From: Rhipicephalus microplus
Taxonomy: Eukaryota > Arthropoda > Arachnida > Ixodida > Ixodidae
Assembly: GCF_043290135.1 (NCBI RefSeq)
Contig: NC_134702.1
Span: 79,926,317-79,990,316, forward strand
Reading direction: 5' to 3'
DNA: 64,000 bases
Below the pieces are notes generated by a model that was given only the letters and a program-made list of their open reading frames with translations, made no database searches and had not been told where the DNA came from. The translations under genes and the position numbers were made by a program. Every line of letters begins with the position of its first letter. The first letter of the stretch is position 1. This document shows, one piece after another, positions 22,404-35,478 of the stretch.

Positions 22404-25400
22404 CAATTCGACGGCCGGTCCAAGAGTCGGGCATCTTATTCTATGCGCCTCGGAGCGACAGCAGTGTACGTGTATGAAATGTGTACGTGTATGTGTATGA
22501 AATGACACAAATTTCTCGAAAAGCTGTAAGAGAACGCGTCATCTCCGTTATTGGTTGGCGCCAGCGAACAAAGTCAGGTTCTTCGCTCAGAAGAAAACGT
22601 TATGTGAGAGGCACGCTATATCTACTTGATTACAACAGCAGCCGACGGCACACTTCCATCGTGTGTTGCTTTCTGCGGAGGGGTACACAGGGGCGTAGTA
22701 AACACCACGACACCTTTCGTATCGTGACAGAAGGGCAAGCGTTGGCGTGAACGCATGACCGAGCATGTCAGTGTTGTCGACTTCTCGCTGACGCCTTCCT
22801 TTCGCATCACTGCGTACCCATATTCAGCGTTCCGGATCAGGTCGACAACAAGCATACGACGTGCGAGACAGAAAAGGCGCACTGTCCAATTTGCAAATGC
22901 ATCTGAATCGTGATACGAGAGCTAGCCTTCTTTTCTATGATTCCTTCGGAGGGCATCCCGCTGTTTTTCTTGCTCGGCTTTCATTCGGTTTCCGCCGTCC
23001 AATATTGTCAGCTCATCTCTCCAGTGTGCTTTGCTAGCAAGCCCAAGGAAGGCTTCAGTTGCAAGATTGATGGTGTCTTCCCTGACATTCGCATCTTGAA
23101 CGACTCGCCGTGAGCGATGTTTCCCAGTGATGCTTTTGACGCACCTCTCATAGACACCTTTTGAACTGCGTAAAGACTCATTTCTCCGGGACAACTTCTG
23201 TTCTTCTCTTTCTGAGTTGTTTTCTGGAGAGAAATATGTGAAAGTCTTTCTACATATCAATACGCATACTTCCCGGTTAGGTTAGTAATACACACAAAGA
23301 AGCATTATAAATGAGAACTAACAGACAGTAATGTCAATGAAAGTAGAGAAAGCGTTGAAGCAGAACAGCGATTCGTTTTTGAATGGTTGGAACGTCTTCA
23401 TCTTTAAGCTTTCGCGCAAGCACACGGGGGCAGAGTTGAGAAACACAAACAAATGCAATTGAACGACTGTGTTTATTCTGTTGAAAACGTTCACTTACAA
23501 ACCCTCAGATCTGCCTAGTCTGGTAAATGAAATATGTATATTGCACATAGCAGAACTTGTCATCACATTCTCAATGAACAGAAGACAGGAGCCAAATTTC
23601 TTTTCCAAATGATAACATTTGTGTGACCGGATATATCAGGGTATAAAAAATGAAGCAGGATTTGTGCATCTCAGCGCTGGGTCGTCACCACGCAGTATTA
23701 GATAATCTTGGAAGTTGCACCAATAAGTCTCTGTTTTCGACTCAGGAACAAAATAATAAGAATCTGCTGTTAGACTTAACATCAGTATTTCATCGGGCCA
23801 ATGTTCTCAGAAAAGGCTAGTATAAAATGTATTCTCAAACACCAACAAATCGGTATTCTTAAGTTCTCTTTATGTATGCATATGACAACGCTTCTTCTCT
23901 TGATTCTCTTGACAGAGTCTCCGACAAGGAAACTAAAACATTTTTCAACATCCACAACTACCAAAAATTTGAACTGTGAATGTGTTCTACTCGCAATAAA
24001 GACTGCTGTTCGTGGGTTCGAAATTCAACGCTTTCAACTTAACATCCTCCGATATCTGCTGGCCTCAGAGCCATTGGTGTCGTTTACAGTAACAGAGGTG
24101 GTGCTAGCTCAAACATCAGTTGCTCTTTCAAAGAAGTGCCTGAGCTCCCTCTTCTATACACAAAGAAGATACACGTAAGAAAAATCACTGAACGTGCACC
24201 TTCAATGGCCCAGTGCCTTTCTTACAATCCGGAGTTGGTGGTCAGAACGCGGCGAAGTGGGCCGTAAATGAAAGTCACTGGCCAACAACTTTCGCGCCAG
24301 CCGGACAGCTTCAATCTGGACGGCAAAACAAGAGGCACTCGCGCGTGAATGTATGGCTTCTTTTTTCAGCACACCAACTCGGTTACTTCTTTCTACGTGA
24401 ACCGTTTTTTCCGCTTTTGTGGCCATGGCAGGGAATGTACCAAAAGAGTGGGGAAGAAGATGACGCTGTATTGTGCTGCAGACGCTGGGGGACTGGCGAA
24501 TTGACAGCAAGCTGTTCAGATGTCAAGATCCGTTCGACCGGAATGACTAAGAAATTATTATTGCTCTTGTCTTTTTTTCGAGTTGTTTTCGCGGCAGCCT
24601 TGGTAATGGGGAAGCCGTGCTGCCCAGGCAGTGCGCCTAAAATTACCTAAAATTTACACCATGCGCCGCCCTGGTGAGCTAGCCGAGAAGCAGCTAGTAG
24701 TCGAGAGCCGCCGCGAGGTGTACTATGGGCACGTATGAACGTGCCCTCGAACAGCTCGCGTGCTCTGAAAGGCGTGATGAATGCCATGCGACATTGCCAC
24801 CGGTTTTGTTCAACGTGCGTCGTGTTGTTGGTGCTTTGGAGCGCGTGAGACTAGCGAAGATTGGGACACTTCGCTGAAAACTGTGACGCAGCGGGCGGCA
24901 GCGATGCCAGTGACTTTTCGCCGCAACGGTTTTAATGATGTATTGTGTGCAGTCGGGTACCATCACGAGACTGTTCTGTCTAAAGGACAGGGGCTGTCTG
25001 ATATGAAGTAAGTCTATGACTTGAAAGAAACAGTGTGACCTTTCCGTGTGCCATCGTCTTCCGCCAGCCTTTCTTCAAAGTGGTTAACCAAATATATGTG
25101 ACGGTCCTCACCTGGACTTCTTAACGTATTCTTACATTGTCTACAACAGCTTGAAAGCAAAAAAAATATTACTATATATAGGTCAAATACAACCTTAAGG
25201 AAAGCTGCACGAAGTGCGAAAATATTACTCTTCTCTCTTTCCTTTACATTTGACTCGTGTTTGTCGGCTCTTTACTCTTATTTGGGGCTCTTTTCTTGCA
25301 CTTATCTGTTCTCTTCTGTGCTACTTGCGTAATTCTATGGTAATTCCAATGCTCCTCTCTTGCTTTCTTGTGGTTATCTTACTTGTATTGCAACTATCTG

Positions 25401-26410
25401 TTTTTTACTTTTTGTGGTCTTCTTTGTACCGTTTTTCTACTCGCTCCAGGTGCGGTGCGTTTTTCTCCTCGCTAGCCCGCAGGCACACTGAAGCAACGAG
25501 CACTGGTGTGAATTTGACTATACCGTGGTCTCCAGATCCATGCAGCCTGCTTGAAAGGTCTTTAAACGCGGAACTCTTATAGTACTGTTGTCAGCGATGC
25601 TCTGAACATAGCCGGTCGGGAGAGCTGGGAATAGTACAGTGATTGGATAACCATGGCATAAGACTACATTATCAAAGGCGAAAGAAACTAAGGGGCACTA
25701 CGAGGTAAGAAAAGCGGTGACGGAATGAGTGAGGAAAAGATTGGGGGTGAGCGATAGTGTACGGAAAAGGGTATCGGAACGGGAAAGTTGGGACAAGTGT
25801 TTGGGAAAGAGTGAGGTAAAGCATTGTAATGCATGGAGTGTGAAGTGAGCCGAGCGAGAGGAGGGACGTTGCTTGGCTTTGACCATGCTCTGTTATAGCA
25901 CGCACCTCGCCTAGCTTTGCACGACTTCACTGAGGCTTAAGATCAGCACCACTGGTAATTGGCATTCGAGATAGCGAAGCCATGCCTAATTTTTCCGGCC
26001 ACTCATTACTACTTCACCAGTTGCTCCAACCTTCCCTTACGTCACGGTCTCTATTCTTTGCCCAGCCAGGGAATATTTTTCTTAAGGTTGCCTCATTTTC
26101 AGTGCTGATTTTCAAAAAAGGGAAAAAGTAAATAGAAAAGGAAGTAATGTTGTAAGCGATTATTTATGCAGCGACTACGGCAAATATAACGTGCGCCAAT
26201 CCCATGCTCTCTTTTCCCATTGATCTCGCCTCACGTTTTCCCAATTACCAGACCTTTCACTTTAACGGCACCCTTCGTCGCCTTTGAACGTGTGGCCGTT
26301 TTAAAATGGCAAGCTAATATTTTTGTTTTGCTTTACATACCGTCATGAGTCTTTCCTATGTTTTCTGTAAAATTCACATGTGTACTCATCTCCTTGTCAG
26401 TATTAGGAAT

Positions 26411-26558
26411 TCTGCAACTCACGGAGATAGCAGAATGAAACGGGAAAGAGTAAGCACAATCCGGCGCTTTTGTTCTCTATATGATAAATTCTACAACTCA
26501 CGCAGATAGCAGATTGCAACGGGAAAAAGTAAGCACATTTCAGCCCTTTTGTTTTCTA
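26411..26558. repeat. 79-bp tandem duplication
   Basis: tctgcaactcacggagatag (26411) and tctacaactcacgcagatag (26490) begin two diverged head-to-tail copies. Confidence 0.8.
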
Positions 26559-28071
26559 CCCTCGATATCCTAGAATTTTCTCTCACACGAGGCCTCCTTT
26601 GTCTTTTGTGAATCCCGCTGCATTCACGTTCTTGTGCTGAAGAAACCTCCTTTGTTTTATTTTCATCCTTCCCTTCTTTCCTGAAATTGTACCATGGCTC
26701 TTCCTACATATAATTTCCATTCGTCATACTGTGTATACTTCCTCCCTTGTTTATCCGCCACCTTTACCCGCCATTAACCTCCTTGTCAGCGCATTGTGCG
26801 CGGCCATTCTTTGTCACAGAACTTGTACTTTCCTCGCCGTTCTCGCTCGTTAACCTTTAACTCGGCCATCTCCCGGCGCGCACGCCCTTACGCCTTTCTA
26901 CACTGCCCACCATATATGCTGCACGCCACAGAATGATGGGACTCCTCAATGCATTTCGTGCGTCTAGCCTCCTTTGTTCTGAGGTTCTTTTCAAGCCTTT
27001 GTTCTGTCGCGATCCCCTTTGTGCGGAGAAGGCACAAGGGTGAGCATGTACAAGCGCTATAGATGACGTGCTGGTTCCTCGGAGAAGCATGTACTTGGTC
27101 GGCGAAGAGGGGGCCACCAGGGTTGAATGAATGGGTGGTCAGAATTACTTTCGGAGTGTATCAAAATATGAACCAGGGTTGTTTGGATATAATCGCTAAA
27201 CTTCATGGAAAGCTTGCGCAACATTTTTTGAGAGGGGCAGAGCAATGACTCAAAACAGGTCGAGGTTAATAAGAACGTTCATATTCCACATAAAAAGATA
27301 TAACACCGTGTGCCTGTGCCTTTGCAGAGCGCGGCTTGGTAAAAGAGTGCCTAGATACCCAGGGATATTCATAGGATATTCATAGGAGTACCCTTAACGT
27401 GACGGCGTTTGTCTGTGTGATGCACCACAGAATACTGCTAATTGAAGTCGGTATCCGATAAAAAAAGATGACAATGCAGCTTCCTTTCTTTAGTAGCAGC
27501 ACTGATTTGGTTACGAGTAAGGCTCGTGCTGATAAAAAAAAAATGGCCCCGTATTTACATGTTTCACTGCGAATGTCATCGAAAGACGATGGTCTTGCGT
27601 CTGGAGAGAGTCAGCAAAACGTTTATTTGATGTTCTGCGCGAGAAAATCAGTGAATGGTATTCTGAAGATGCTGCGTGAGAGTACCTTGATGCGTGCACG
27701 AGCCCAACGAGCGCATGGCGGCACATCAGACGTGAGACATGAGCGGTATCTGGCAGTTGTCTTGGAAAACGAAGCTCGCGGCGTGCGTAACTGTCTCGCA
27801 GGCGATAATGTGTCTTAGCAAACTATCTTAGCAAAGCGTTGCAAACACTGGCGTTTTTGTGCATGGCGTTGCATTGTCAGAGCAGCGTGATAAACGCTAC
27901 GGTCCTTAGAATTACTCATGTATACCTTTTCTAGTATGAAGAGACACATACCAAATATTTCCTTTTTAATTGAAAATGACTCAACTATGAACCTTCAAAC
28001 TTGAGCAATAGTGGAGGGCACTGCGGATGGAGTTGAATTTTAGCGTTTTCAAGTATCGTTTCGGTGGAAAA

Positions 28072-28270
<199 letters not shown>

Positions 28271-29158
28271 AAATTTTTGCGTTGAAGGTACCCAAAAAGA
28301 CTATCATATTTTAAAGAACACGACAGAGAAAGCAGGAGAGGTCTTGCTCGTGGTGTCGTTCCTGGCAAGCACTCAAAAGTGGAGATTGATGTCTAGAACG
28401 CAGGAAATGTGTACGAGTATCCAGATTGAGATTGCCACTTATGAAGATGGAGGATAACGCAGTGTACATTCACATAACAATTCTTTCCTTTGTTCTCTCA
28501 CTTGTTGCACAGCACAGAGAAACGGAGGTGATCTACTTCTTACCTCAACGTCTTCTTTAAGAAGCGTGGAAACTTGGGCAAGTTGGTAGAACATAACTGA
28601 ATATGCGAACAGCGCAACCAGCGCTCTTTTCTATTCCTGTATGTTTGCTTCCGTTGGTACATTGTAACTACTTTAAAGTTGCGCTGTTCGTATACTCAGT
28701 CTTCTTTAAGGAGTGGTGCCATCAAATTTCGAGGCTACAAAAAGCCTGTTGTGGGCTTCCTCTGTATCGAGGACACTTCACATTAGGAGTCAGGTAGAGC
28801 AAAAGTTTGAAACATACTTTAATAGAGTTCCAATGGGTGGAGAGTCCGACACTTACGTAGCTTTCTAGGAAAGAAAACAAAAGTTGTGAGGTTACACCAT
28901 ATCTCCTAATGGCGTGACTGACTCCGGACATTCATCGCCTCCGTAAGGTGCGTACACGCCTAGCATAGGCGCCTACATCACTCGTGACTGCTTCACTGTC
29001 GGCGGGCTTATTTTGCTGGTGCAACACCTGTGTGCGAGAGCAGACAATACTCATACCGAATGCGTCACCGCCTTGTGTGGTCACGTGACCAAGCCAACTA
29101 CACTGCTTTGTCACCCCCAACTCGGCACGTTGAAACCAACGCTGAAATTTGTGTGCAT
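28271..29158. other. Stretch without a recognised gene
   Basis: Only short ORFs. No element recognised. Confidence 0.5.
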
Positions 29159-29171
29159 AAATAAGGTGATA

Positions 29172-29409
29172 TGCCCCGCCACGGTGGTCTAGTGGCTAAG
29201 GTACTCGGCTACTGACCCGCAGGTCGCGGGATCAAATCCTGGCTGTGGCGGCTGCATTTCCGATGGAGGCCGTAATGTTGTAGGCCCGTGTACTCAGATT
29301 TGGGTGCACGTTAAAGAACCCCGGGTGGTCGAAATTTCCGGAGCCCTCCACTACGGCTTCTCTCATAATCATATGGTGGTATTGAGACGTTAAACCCCAC
29401 AAATCAATC
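29172..29409 (+). mobile_element. Full-length tRNA-derived SINE with 13-bp target duplication
   Basis: The target duplication aaataaggtgata is perfect at 29159-29171 and 29410-29422. The head has an A-box-like tggtctagtggctaagg and a B-box-like gatcaaatcc in tRNA-like spacing. The body contains gttaaagaacccc and gtcgaaatttccgg, and the tail is caaatcaatca. The SINEs at 39758, 61100 and 61607 belong to the same family. The perfect duplication suggests a young insertion. Confidence 0.93.
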
Positions 29410-29422
29410 AAATAAGGTGATA

Positions 29423-31440
29423 CTAAAATATTTAGTGAGGATACGTGAATCTCGGTGCGTGTATCATGCCTCCTGGAACTGAAGAAGCGCTTGCGGCAAA
29501 AACGTGCAAGTCACAAATTTGGGGACATTACTCCTTTAATAGCTTCAGTAGAAAGAGAGAAAGCAACAATTCTAGATTATGTTGAAGCTGATCTTGGGTT
29601 CCTGGCTCAGCGCTGATAATTAAAAACAGGTTATTAGTATTCTACGCTAACCTTATCTATCTATTTGCCAGACGTCAAGGCACCGTCAAGGGTGGAAAGT
29701 GACATCACGGTGACACAGCTGTCGATTTTCTAATATGGCAACGCTAGATATCATCTTTTTTCAAGCCCGTCTGACCATTCATATGTACGCGCGTGATCCT
29801 TTATCTTTTCTCTTTAGCTCTGGCGATAAATAAATTTTGGCTTGTATGGAGGCATCGCAATTGCATGTACAGCAGCGACAGTTGAATAGCATCTTGCCTT
29901 TATACGTGTCTTACACAGCAATGGCACCAGTAACAACAGCAAAGAAACCTTATACAGAAGCTTGTGTCTGGAACGACAGCACACGTGGAAAAGACATCGA
30001 ATGCAAGAATTAAACGTTCTTTGGGAATGCCTTTCCTTGGAGCTGAGAACATTTTACAGAAGGTTAAGGCGCATTGAATGCTTGAAAGACATGGACACAA
30101 AAAGTACAGGTCACTGAGACATAGATGCTTCAAGATCGAGAATATATCTTTTCTGAGTTTTGGGCACCTGACATCTTGCAATATCATGCGACAACAGCGT
30201 ACTTCATAAAATTGACTGGGGAAGCGTCATGAACACTCATTTCATTCAATAATTTGCCTGCACAGGTTAGTAGCCTTAAAGAGTATTCAAACCAGCCTGT
30301 TTTGTTCTTATTAACAGAATACAACTTGCATTCATCGACAGGGTATCAATCGATAATCGCGAGATTTAGTACGGCGATTTAGTACGGCGGTTTAGTACGG
30401 CGCTGCTCCTTACATGTGAAGTGAAAACTCATGTTGCTTGGACATCATAGCGAACAACCGTCCGCCTTTCCTTACTCATTTCCTGTGAGTAATTTATGGT
30501 CCCTGACAAGACACTATTTCGTTGCCTACCGTTGCGTCAGTTTACTTGGATATTCATCGCTTACGGCAGCACATTTAGTTGCGTGTAAGACACGATATAC
30601 CTTCATTATTTAGGGGCCTACAGAGTGCTCGCATTCTCCACAAGGTTTCCGTTCACGTACGAACTGGAAGTTATAGACAAATGATGCCTTCTGCCATTTC
30701 TTCGTGCACTCCCGTATCTGCGTGGACACGTGAACTTTGGCACACTGCATTGGGAGTGAGCATCGGTTCTGGTCGGTTTATCGTCATATCTTTTCTCTTG
30801 AGCGTGGTTTATACAGGGCGTGGGCACAAATACAAGTAGATTAAGAGGTTGCTCGGCAAGTCGGTACGACAAAATTTACATAAAAAGAGCAACAAAAACA
30901 AAGGACAATTAAGAAAAAGGAGGACATAGACAGCGCTGCTGTTGGCCTCCCTTTTCTCGTCCTTCATTTTCGGCGCTGTAATTTTCAGACTTGTGGTCAC
31001 AAAGTCTACGATTGAGTCAATGCAGACGTTTGATTCACGACCGTGAAAAAAAAAACAGTCAGTTATTTCAACGTGGTCCTTCTTCATTTTCGGATCTTAG
31101 GTCACCGTTTCTGCGGCTAACTTTGGACACCTAGCACCTTTGCATGTTCGACACCATTTTCAAGCAGGTATTTATTTGCTACTGCTCTAGAACTTCCTGC
31201 CTTTTTAAAATAAAAGCTCATTTTTGGTCGGGTGCAGGAGCACCTATTATCAATTGAAAAAAAAGAAATAACAGAAAAAAATGGTAAGTTGGCCAGCTCT
31301 TGAAGCACTTGGGATCGAAACAAAAGCAGTATACTTGAGAGATATAAAGCTCGAAGCAACGGCCCAGCTTTATAAGTGAACCGGTGTACACTACTTAGTG
31401 TGCCTACATATCTCGAGATGCTCTAAAAAACATATGAAAA
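29423..31440. other. Stretch without a recognised gene
   Basis: Short ORFs only. A small 14-bp tandem repeat (about three units of gatttagtacggc) occurs at 30361-30403. Confidence 0.5.
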
Positions 31441-31449
31441 TAGTTCGAC

Positions 31450-32215
31450 TACCTTTTTAGCAGCCCTATGGCTGCTGGCTTCTTCACTTGCAAGCATTCA
31501 ACACTGTATGAGCCTCCTGCCTTAAATACCATTCTTTCTAGAAGGTCGGACGTACCTGCTTATTTTCTTTATTTCCTTATTTCGTACGCAACAGTGTTAG
31601 TATGCAGTCTTAAAAGCAGAATAGTGAATAATGCGGCGTTATCGTGTGCTATCTTTGTCTCCGCAGCGGCTTCCTCATTTTCATGTTGGCCGCAGTGCCC
31701 TAGAATCCACTGATATCTTGTAGGATGGCCACTTTTCAGAGCTAAATTGAGTGATTCGGACAGTTCTTGGGCGAAAACATAAAATGGTATTTTTTAGGCA
31801 CCGAATCTATGACCTGAAGCGCTGGTGTAGAATCCCAAAATATAGTCCAGTGGCGAGAAGGCTGCGTGGATATATAACAAATTACCTCGCGGATGGTCTC
31901 AATCTCTGCCACCGTCGATGTTGTTTGATGGTCTAGACGAAAGCGTTCTCTGGTCTTAAAACTTGGTAGGACGAATGGTGTACGACAGTTCCGTCAGTAA
32001 AAACATTTGTAAAAGAGACATATTTTTAGGCTACAGGAGGGTATGCGTGATTTTTCTACGCTCCGGAAATGAGTAGGTGCACCTACGGTCTTGGTAAATC
32101 CCACTCTGGTACCTCTACAATTTTCGCCAGAGCAAAGCCTGAGGAAATGGCGCAATATATTGATTTTTACAAAGTCACCATCACCCCCGTCTTGACGAAC
32201 TCTACCCATATATAC
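31450..32215 (-). pseudogene. Inverted LINE fragment: RNase H region
   Basis: Read on the minus strand, the scattered frames show an RNase H fold. A TDGT site lies near 31975, then STVAEIETIREV (the Glu position), IFWDSTPALQVIDS (the Asp position) and RYQWILGHCG followed by NEEAAAE (the terminal catalytic region). This is the RNase H domain found after reverse transcriptase in I/R1-type LINEs. It carries several stops and shifts. It abuts the plus-strand C-terminus at 32222, so it is best read as the inverted 5' part of one insertion. The true left edge is uncertain. Confidence 0.75.
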
Positions 32216-32221
32216 ATATTA

Positions 32222-32579
32222 CAATACTGCCAGCCATGAAAAGGTGCAGTACAAGCTTATTGCACCGATTACGAAAAGGTGCGGTGTTCACTCGTCGTTA
32301 CACATTTCTTATCGGCCTTGCAGACAGTCCCATTTGTGAGGTCTGTTGAACCCCTAAGACAACCAAGCATATCTTGTGCGTCTGCCCACAACAAATCGCA
32401 CTACGAAATTCAATGGCTACCGTCTTGATGATATGGGTTAAGCAACAAGTTTCTGAAAAAGTTCTGTTGAGACCAGCACCTCATCGCCAGGGTGTTATTT
32501 CTGAAAGCGTCGATAAAGTTTTTACGAGAGAAGGAGCTCGAGAAAAGAGTATAACTTGATCCGATTGATCGCCTCTTTC
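32222..32579 (+). pseudogene. LINE ORF2 C-terminus (zinc motif) upstream of an (AAC)n tail
   Basis: The plus strand reads LLHRLRKGAVFTRRYTFLIG, then ADSPICEVC, a TGA, and TPKTTKHILCVCPQQ. This is the CX2C...HX4C motif that ends many RNase-H-bearing LINE ORF2 proteins. The TGA replaces the residue after the second Cys. The frame continues to a stop at 32557-32559, ~20 nt before the AAC tail. It is the direct 3' part of the insertion whose inverted part lies at 31450-32215. Confidence 0.8.

Positions 32580-32656
<77 letters not shown>
32580..32656. repeat. (AAC)n tract, 26 units; LINE 3' tail
   Basis: A pure AAC repeat follows the LINE stop codon directly. Several LINE groups end in short tandem repeats rather than poly(A). 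The poly-Asn and poly-Val ORFs across it are artefacts. Confidence 0.9.
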
Positions 32657-32657
<1 letters not shown>

Positions 32658-32659
32658 CA

Positions 32660-34924
32660 TCATTTCATCTCTTTTTTCCACCCCTTCCCTTCCTTAACGC
32701 TAAGTAGCAGGCCAGAAAAAGAATTAAGACAACCTACCAGCTTTGCTGTCACAATAAGCATTTCTCTCTCTTTCTTTTTCCATGAATTCGCCTGCCGCAT
32801 GCAACAGTCAAAAGGTTCGATGTTCCACCGTTTCGCAGGAAACTAAAGCTCTCCATTCTCCGACGTCCTTCGCGGCATTTTACGCCGACCTTCTGCGTTA
32901 TGCGAAAACACACTCTATATTACCTCTTCAATAAAGAAGCCATGCCCACAATATAGTTAAAAATAGAAGAATAATCTTCACTACTCAGATTTTGTATTGC
33001 GCACCGAACTAGTATTCTGTGGTGTTATCACTGGCGAGAAATATTGAAGAACATTTGCGGCATTTAATTTAGATGATATGTAGGTTTGTGCTATTGCAGT
33101 CATTTAGTTTGGTCACGTTGTAGCGAAACATCAATGTTATTTATGCCTGTAGGCGCACCGGCACACCAGTGAGACGACAAAGTGTGGGACAAGCTTCACA
33201 CAGAGGTAGGCAGAAATTTACCAGTGAGAATAAAAACACTCTATCTTTGAGGGGCGGAACTGATTCATTTTAACCGTTTTCAATATGATAAAAGTAAAGC
33301 CAACGTTTCTTTTTTTTTGATAATTACTAGGACAGGCCTGTGTTTATCATAGTTCTTATCTGTGGGGCAGAAACCGTAAAGGAACTTTAGGCTCACAATG
33401 CGCTCAACAGCCAGACTGTAACTTCACTGGTTTTGCTAACCGTTTATATTTATGTTCAGCCGTAAAAACATATGGAATTGAATACACAAAGCAAAAAACA
33501 CAATAGCACTCAAAACTAATCCTATGAAAAAGTGAAATCTCCAGAAGAATGAATCCGGTCTACCCACCTAAACTTTTCGCCACACTTTTATCTGCCAAAC
33601 CGGCAGTTCATCATACCCGCTCACTTGAGCTCTTCGGACAATCGATTTGCCCTTGCCCGTCATTTACGCCATCTTTCACACCTGGTGTCTCTTTCATGCA
33701 CCAGACCAGTCATTTTCGTGTGGCTCCCTACGATGAACTTGCATGTTCTGCATGAAAAGCGTTCCACGACTCCGCACGCTGCAAGGATGCTTCTGCATTA
33801 TCCATGCTTTCATGTGCCTACTTACTTGGAGCTGTGCGCTGCTTTGGAACCTTCGTACTTCATTTTCCCTAGTTCATTTTAGACACATACTTGCATTGTT
33901 AGGCTGGCCTTAAAAGATTCTTTTGTTTGTTTCAGTCCATCGCCTGATAAGAACCTACACAGACCATGTCCTAAATGTTTCTCGCTGAATGAGCATTAGG
34001 CAAAAAAAAAAAAAAACTTGAAGTAAATCAACGTTATGAAAAATAGTGCGCACGAAAGTGATCCTGTGAAAGCGAAGAATGTTTAGTAATCTGCTTTTTT
34101 TTTGCCAGGGCTTTTTTCTTTCGTCGATCAAAGGCGTTCACTGCCCTTGCAGCGCACTAATTCGCGACTTACTCTTCTGTTTTTGGAGCTCGCAGTTTGC
34201 TTCACATTCCCCCCCCCCCCCCCCTATCACTATCTTCGTAGGGGTGAATGAAGCAAAAGGAGGGACGAATGTGTGCTATCCCGCTTAGGAAACCAGTGGG
34301 TAGAGCAAAATATAATATAGAAAAGCAAGAGTTTAGGCAAAAATTATCATCCTTGAGATTCTCAACCAGCATGGTTGCGCTGCCTGCTTATAATTCTTTC
34401 AAGCACGCCAAACTTGGCGTTCTCAAAAATTTTTGGTTCTTTTGTAGAAGCTCACAGAACTTTAGTCCGTGAACCCCTTATTTATTCTCATGGCTTAATC
34501 AGCCCCGAAACTTGGGGCTGTGAGGCGAACTGAAGGGTCTCTTCTTTACGTGAACTGCTTCCTTGGGTTCACAGTGCATTGTTTTTCAAACAAAGAGGTT
34601 TCGCAAAGCTACTTTTTCTTAGGTTGACCACCTCGTGCGCCACTTTTAATTTGTGTTTCCCTGGCAACAGGCATGCTGATTCGCTATCAAGCTGCAACAA
34701 TTTATTCTGACGAGAGCCAACACAACTTTGAAGAATATTTACTATACTCAGTTTTAAAAGAAATGAAAATATATTGAAATGCACTTAGCCACGCAAATCT
34801 ACATGTGAACGAAGATCGACCACACAGTAAAAGATTACATTCAGAATGTCACTTTGCTGGAAAAAAGCGAGCGCGTGCACGAGAGGCAATACCCGGAGGT
34901 AGCTAGAAAAATTTGACGGAGATC
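32660..34924. other. Stretch without a recognised gene
   Basis: Short ORFs, a 15-nt C run near 34210 and A-rich patches. No gene or full element recognised. Confidence 0.5.
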
Positions 34925-35478
34925 CACGAGGTGAATGATGATGAGATTGGGCGAAGCTCCTGGAAGTAATGCCATGAAATTTTCATCTATTAATTCACCT
35001 GGCGATATGCGCGCTTCCTCGCCGCTTCCCATTGTCGAACGTTTTCAAGATCTGCTTCGCGATGTTGACGTGGTGCCATGGCCTCTGGTTCCCGTACGGA
35101 AGGATCTTGCCGACACTGACGTGCCGCTGCAGCTTCTTGTTCACGTACGGCGGTATATTGCCGACGCTGCCTTGCTGATGTGGCTTCTTGTTCCCGTACA
35201 GCAGGATCTTGCCGATGCTGCCTTGCTGATGTGGCCTCTCGTTGCCGTACGGAAGGATCTTGCCGACGCTGACGTGCCGCTGCAGCTTCTTGTTCACGTA
35301 CGGCGGGATCTTAGCGGCGACGTCGCGCAGCTTCCTGGTGCGCTTCTGCCTCATGTGCTCTCACTTGAGGGTCCTGTCTGTGAGCGCGCGCCGTCACTGC
35401 CCTGTGCGCCCGCCTTTCAGCATCCTTATCCGTACGAAGTTCAGAAGGGTTGCTGATCGGGCGAGTTGGTCATCTATG
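34925..35478 (-). mobile_element. ggggcgaagc-related unit carrying a repeat-coding relic
   Basis: gtgaatgatgatgagattgggcgaagctcc at 34932-34962 is the terminal module that bounds copies 3 and 5 of the ggggcgaagc family. It lies just beyond the stop of the minus-strand 17-residue-repeat ORF, so the ORF ends inside or beside such an element. The upper boundary is unclear. Confidence 0.5.
34990..35458 (-). pseudogene. Relic of a protein with 17-residue tandem repeats
   Basis: The minus-strand frame ending at the TAA at 34990-34992 reads about five repeats of the pattern (A/S)RQ(R/H)RQDP(A/S)VREQEA(A/T), period 17 residues (51 bp; for example gtacgg at 35094 and 35145). An N-terminal SNPSELRTDKDAERRAH segment precedes them and a basic tail follows. 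One in-frame TAA lies in the first repeats (RRR*DPAV). The repeats are Arg/Gln/Glu-rich and likely helical. They recall short tandem DNA-binding repeats such as the STPR type, but the period differs, so the family is not assigned. The longer ORF of the other strand is a shadow of the repeat. Confidence 0.65.

Larger units (their letters stand above)
21351..28071. other. Long stretch without a recognised gene
   Basis: About 6.7 kb. Several ORFs of 100-145 codons occur (22922-23260 minus, 23801-24178 plus, 24213-24650 plus, 25214-25582 plus, 27468-27818 plus), none with a motif I can name. The minus-strand ORF at 22922-23260 is strongly charged and could be a real fragment. The segment at 24200-25010 is GC-richer than its surroundings but overlapping ORFs run on both strands. 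A hairpin (22361-22403) and a tandem repeat (26411-26558) are listed separately. Confidence 0.5.

Noticed and set aside
24213..25011. Possible host exon ending in a gtaagt donor near 25007
   Set aside because: The frames are short, there is no conserved motif and a donor-like hexamer alone is weak.
29172..29250. True tRNA gene
   Set aside because: It is the head of a 238-bp SINE bounded by a target duplication. Near-identical heads occur at 61100-61340.
32481..32846. Poly-Asn and poly-Val ORFs
   Set aside because: They are translations of the AAC tail of a LINE.
34935..35456. 173-codon plus-strand ORF
   Set aside because: It is the shadow of the 51-bp repeat. The minus-strand frame gives the regular 17-residue unit with a plausible head and tail.
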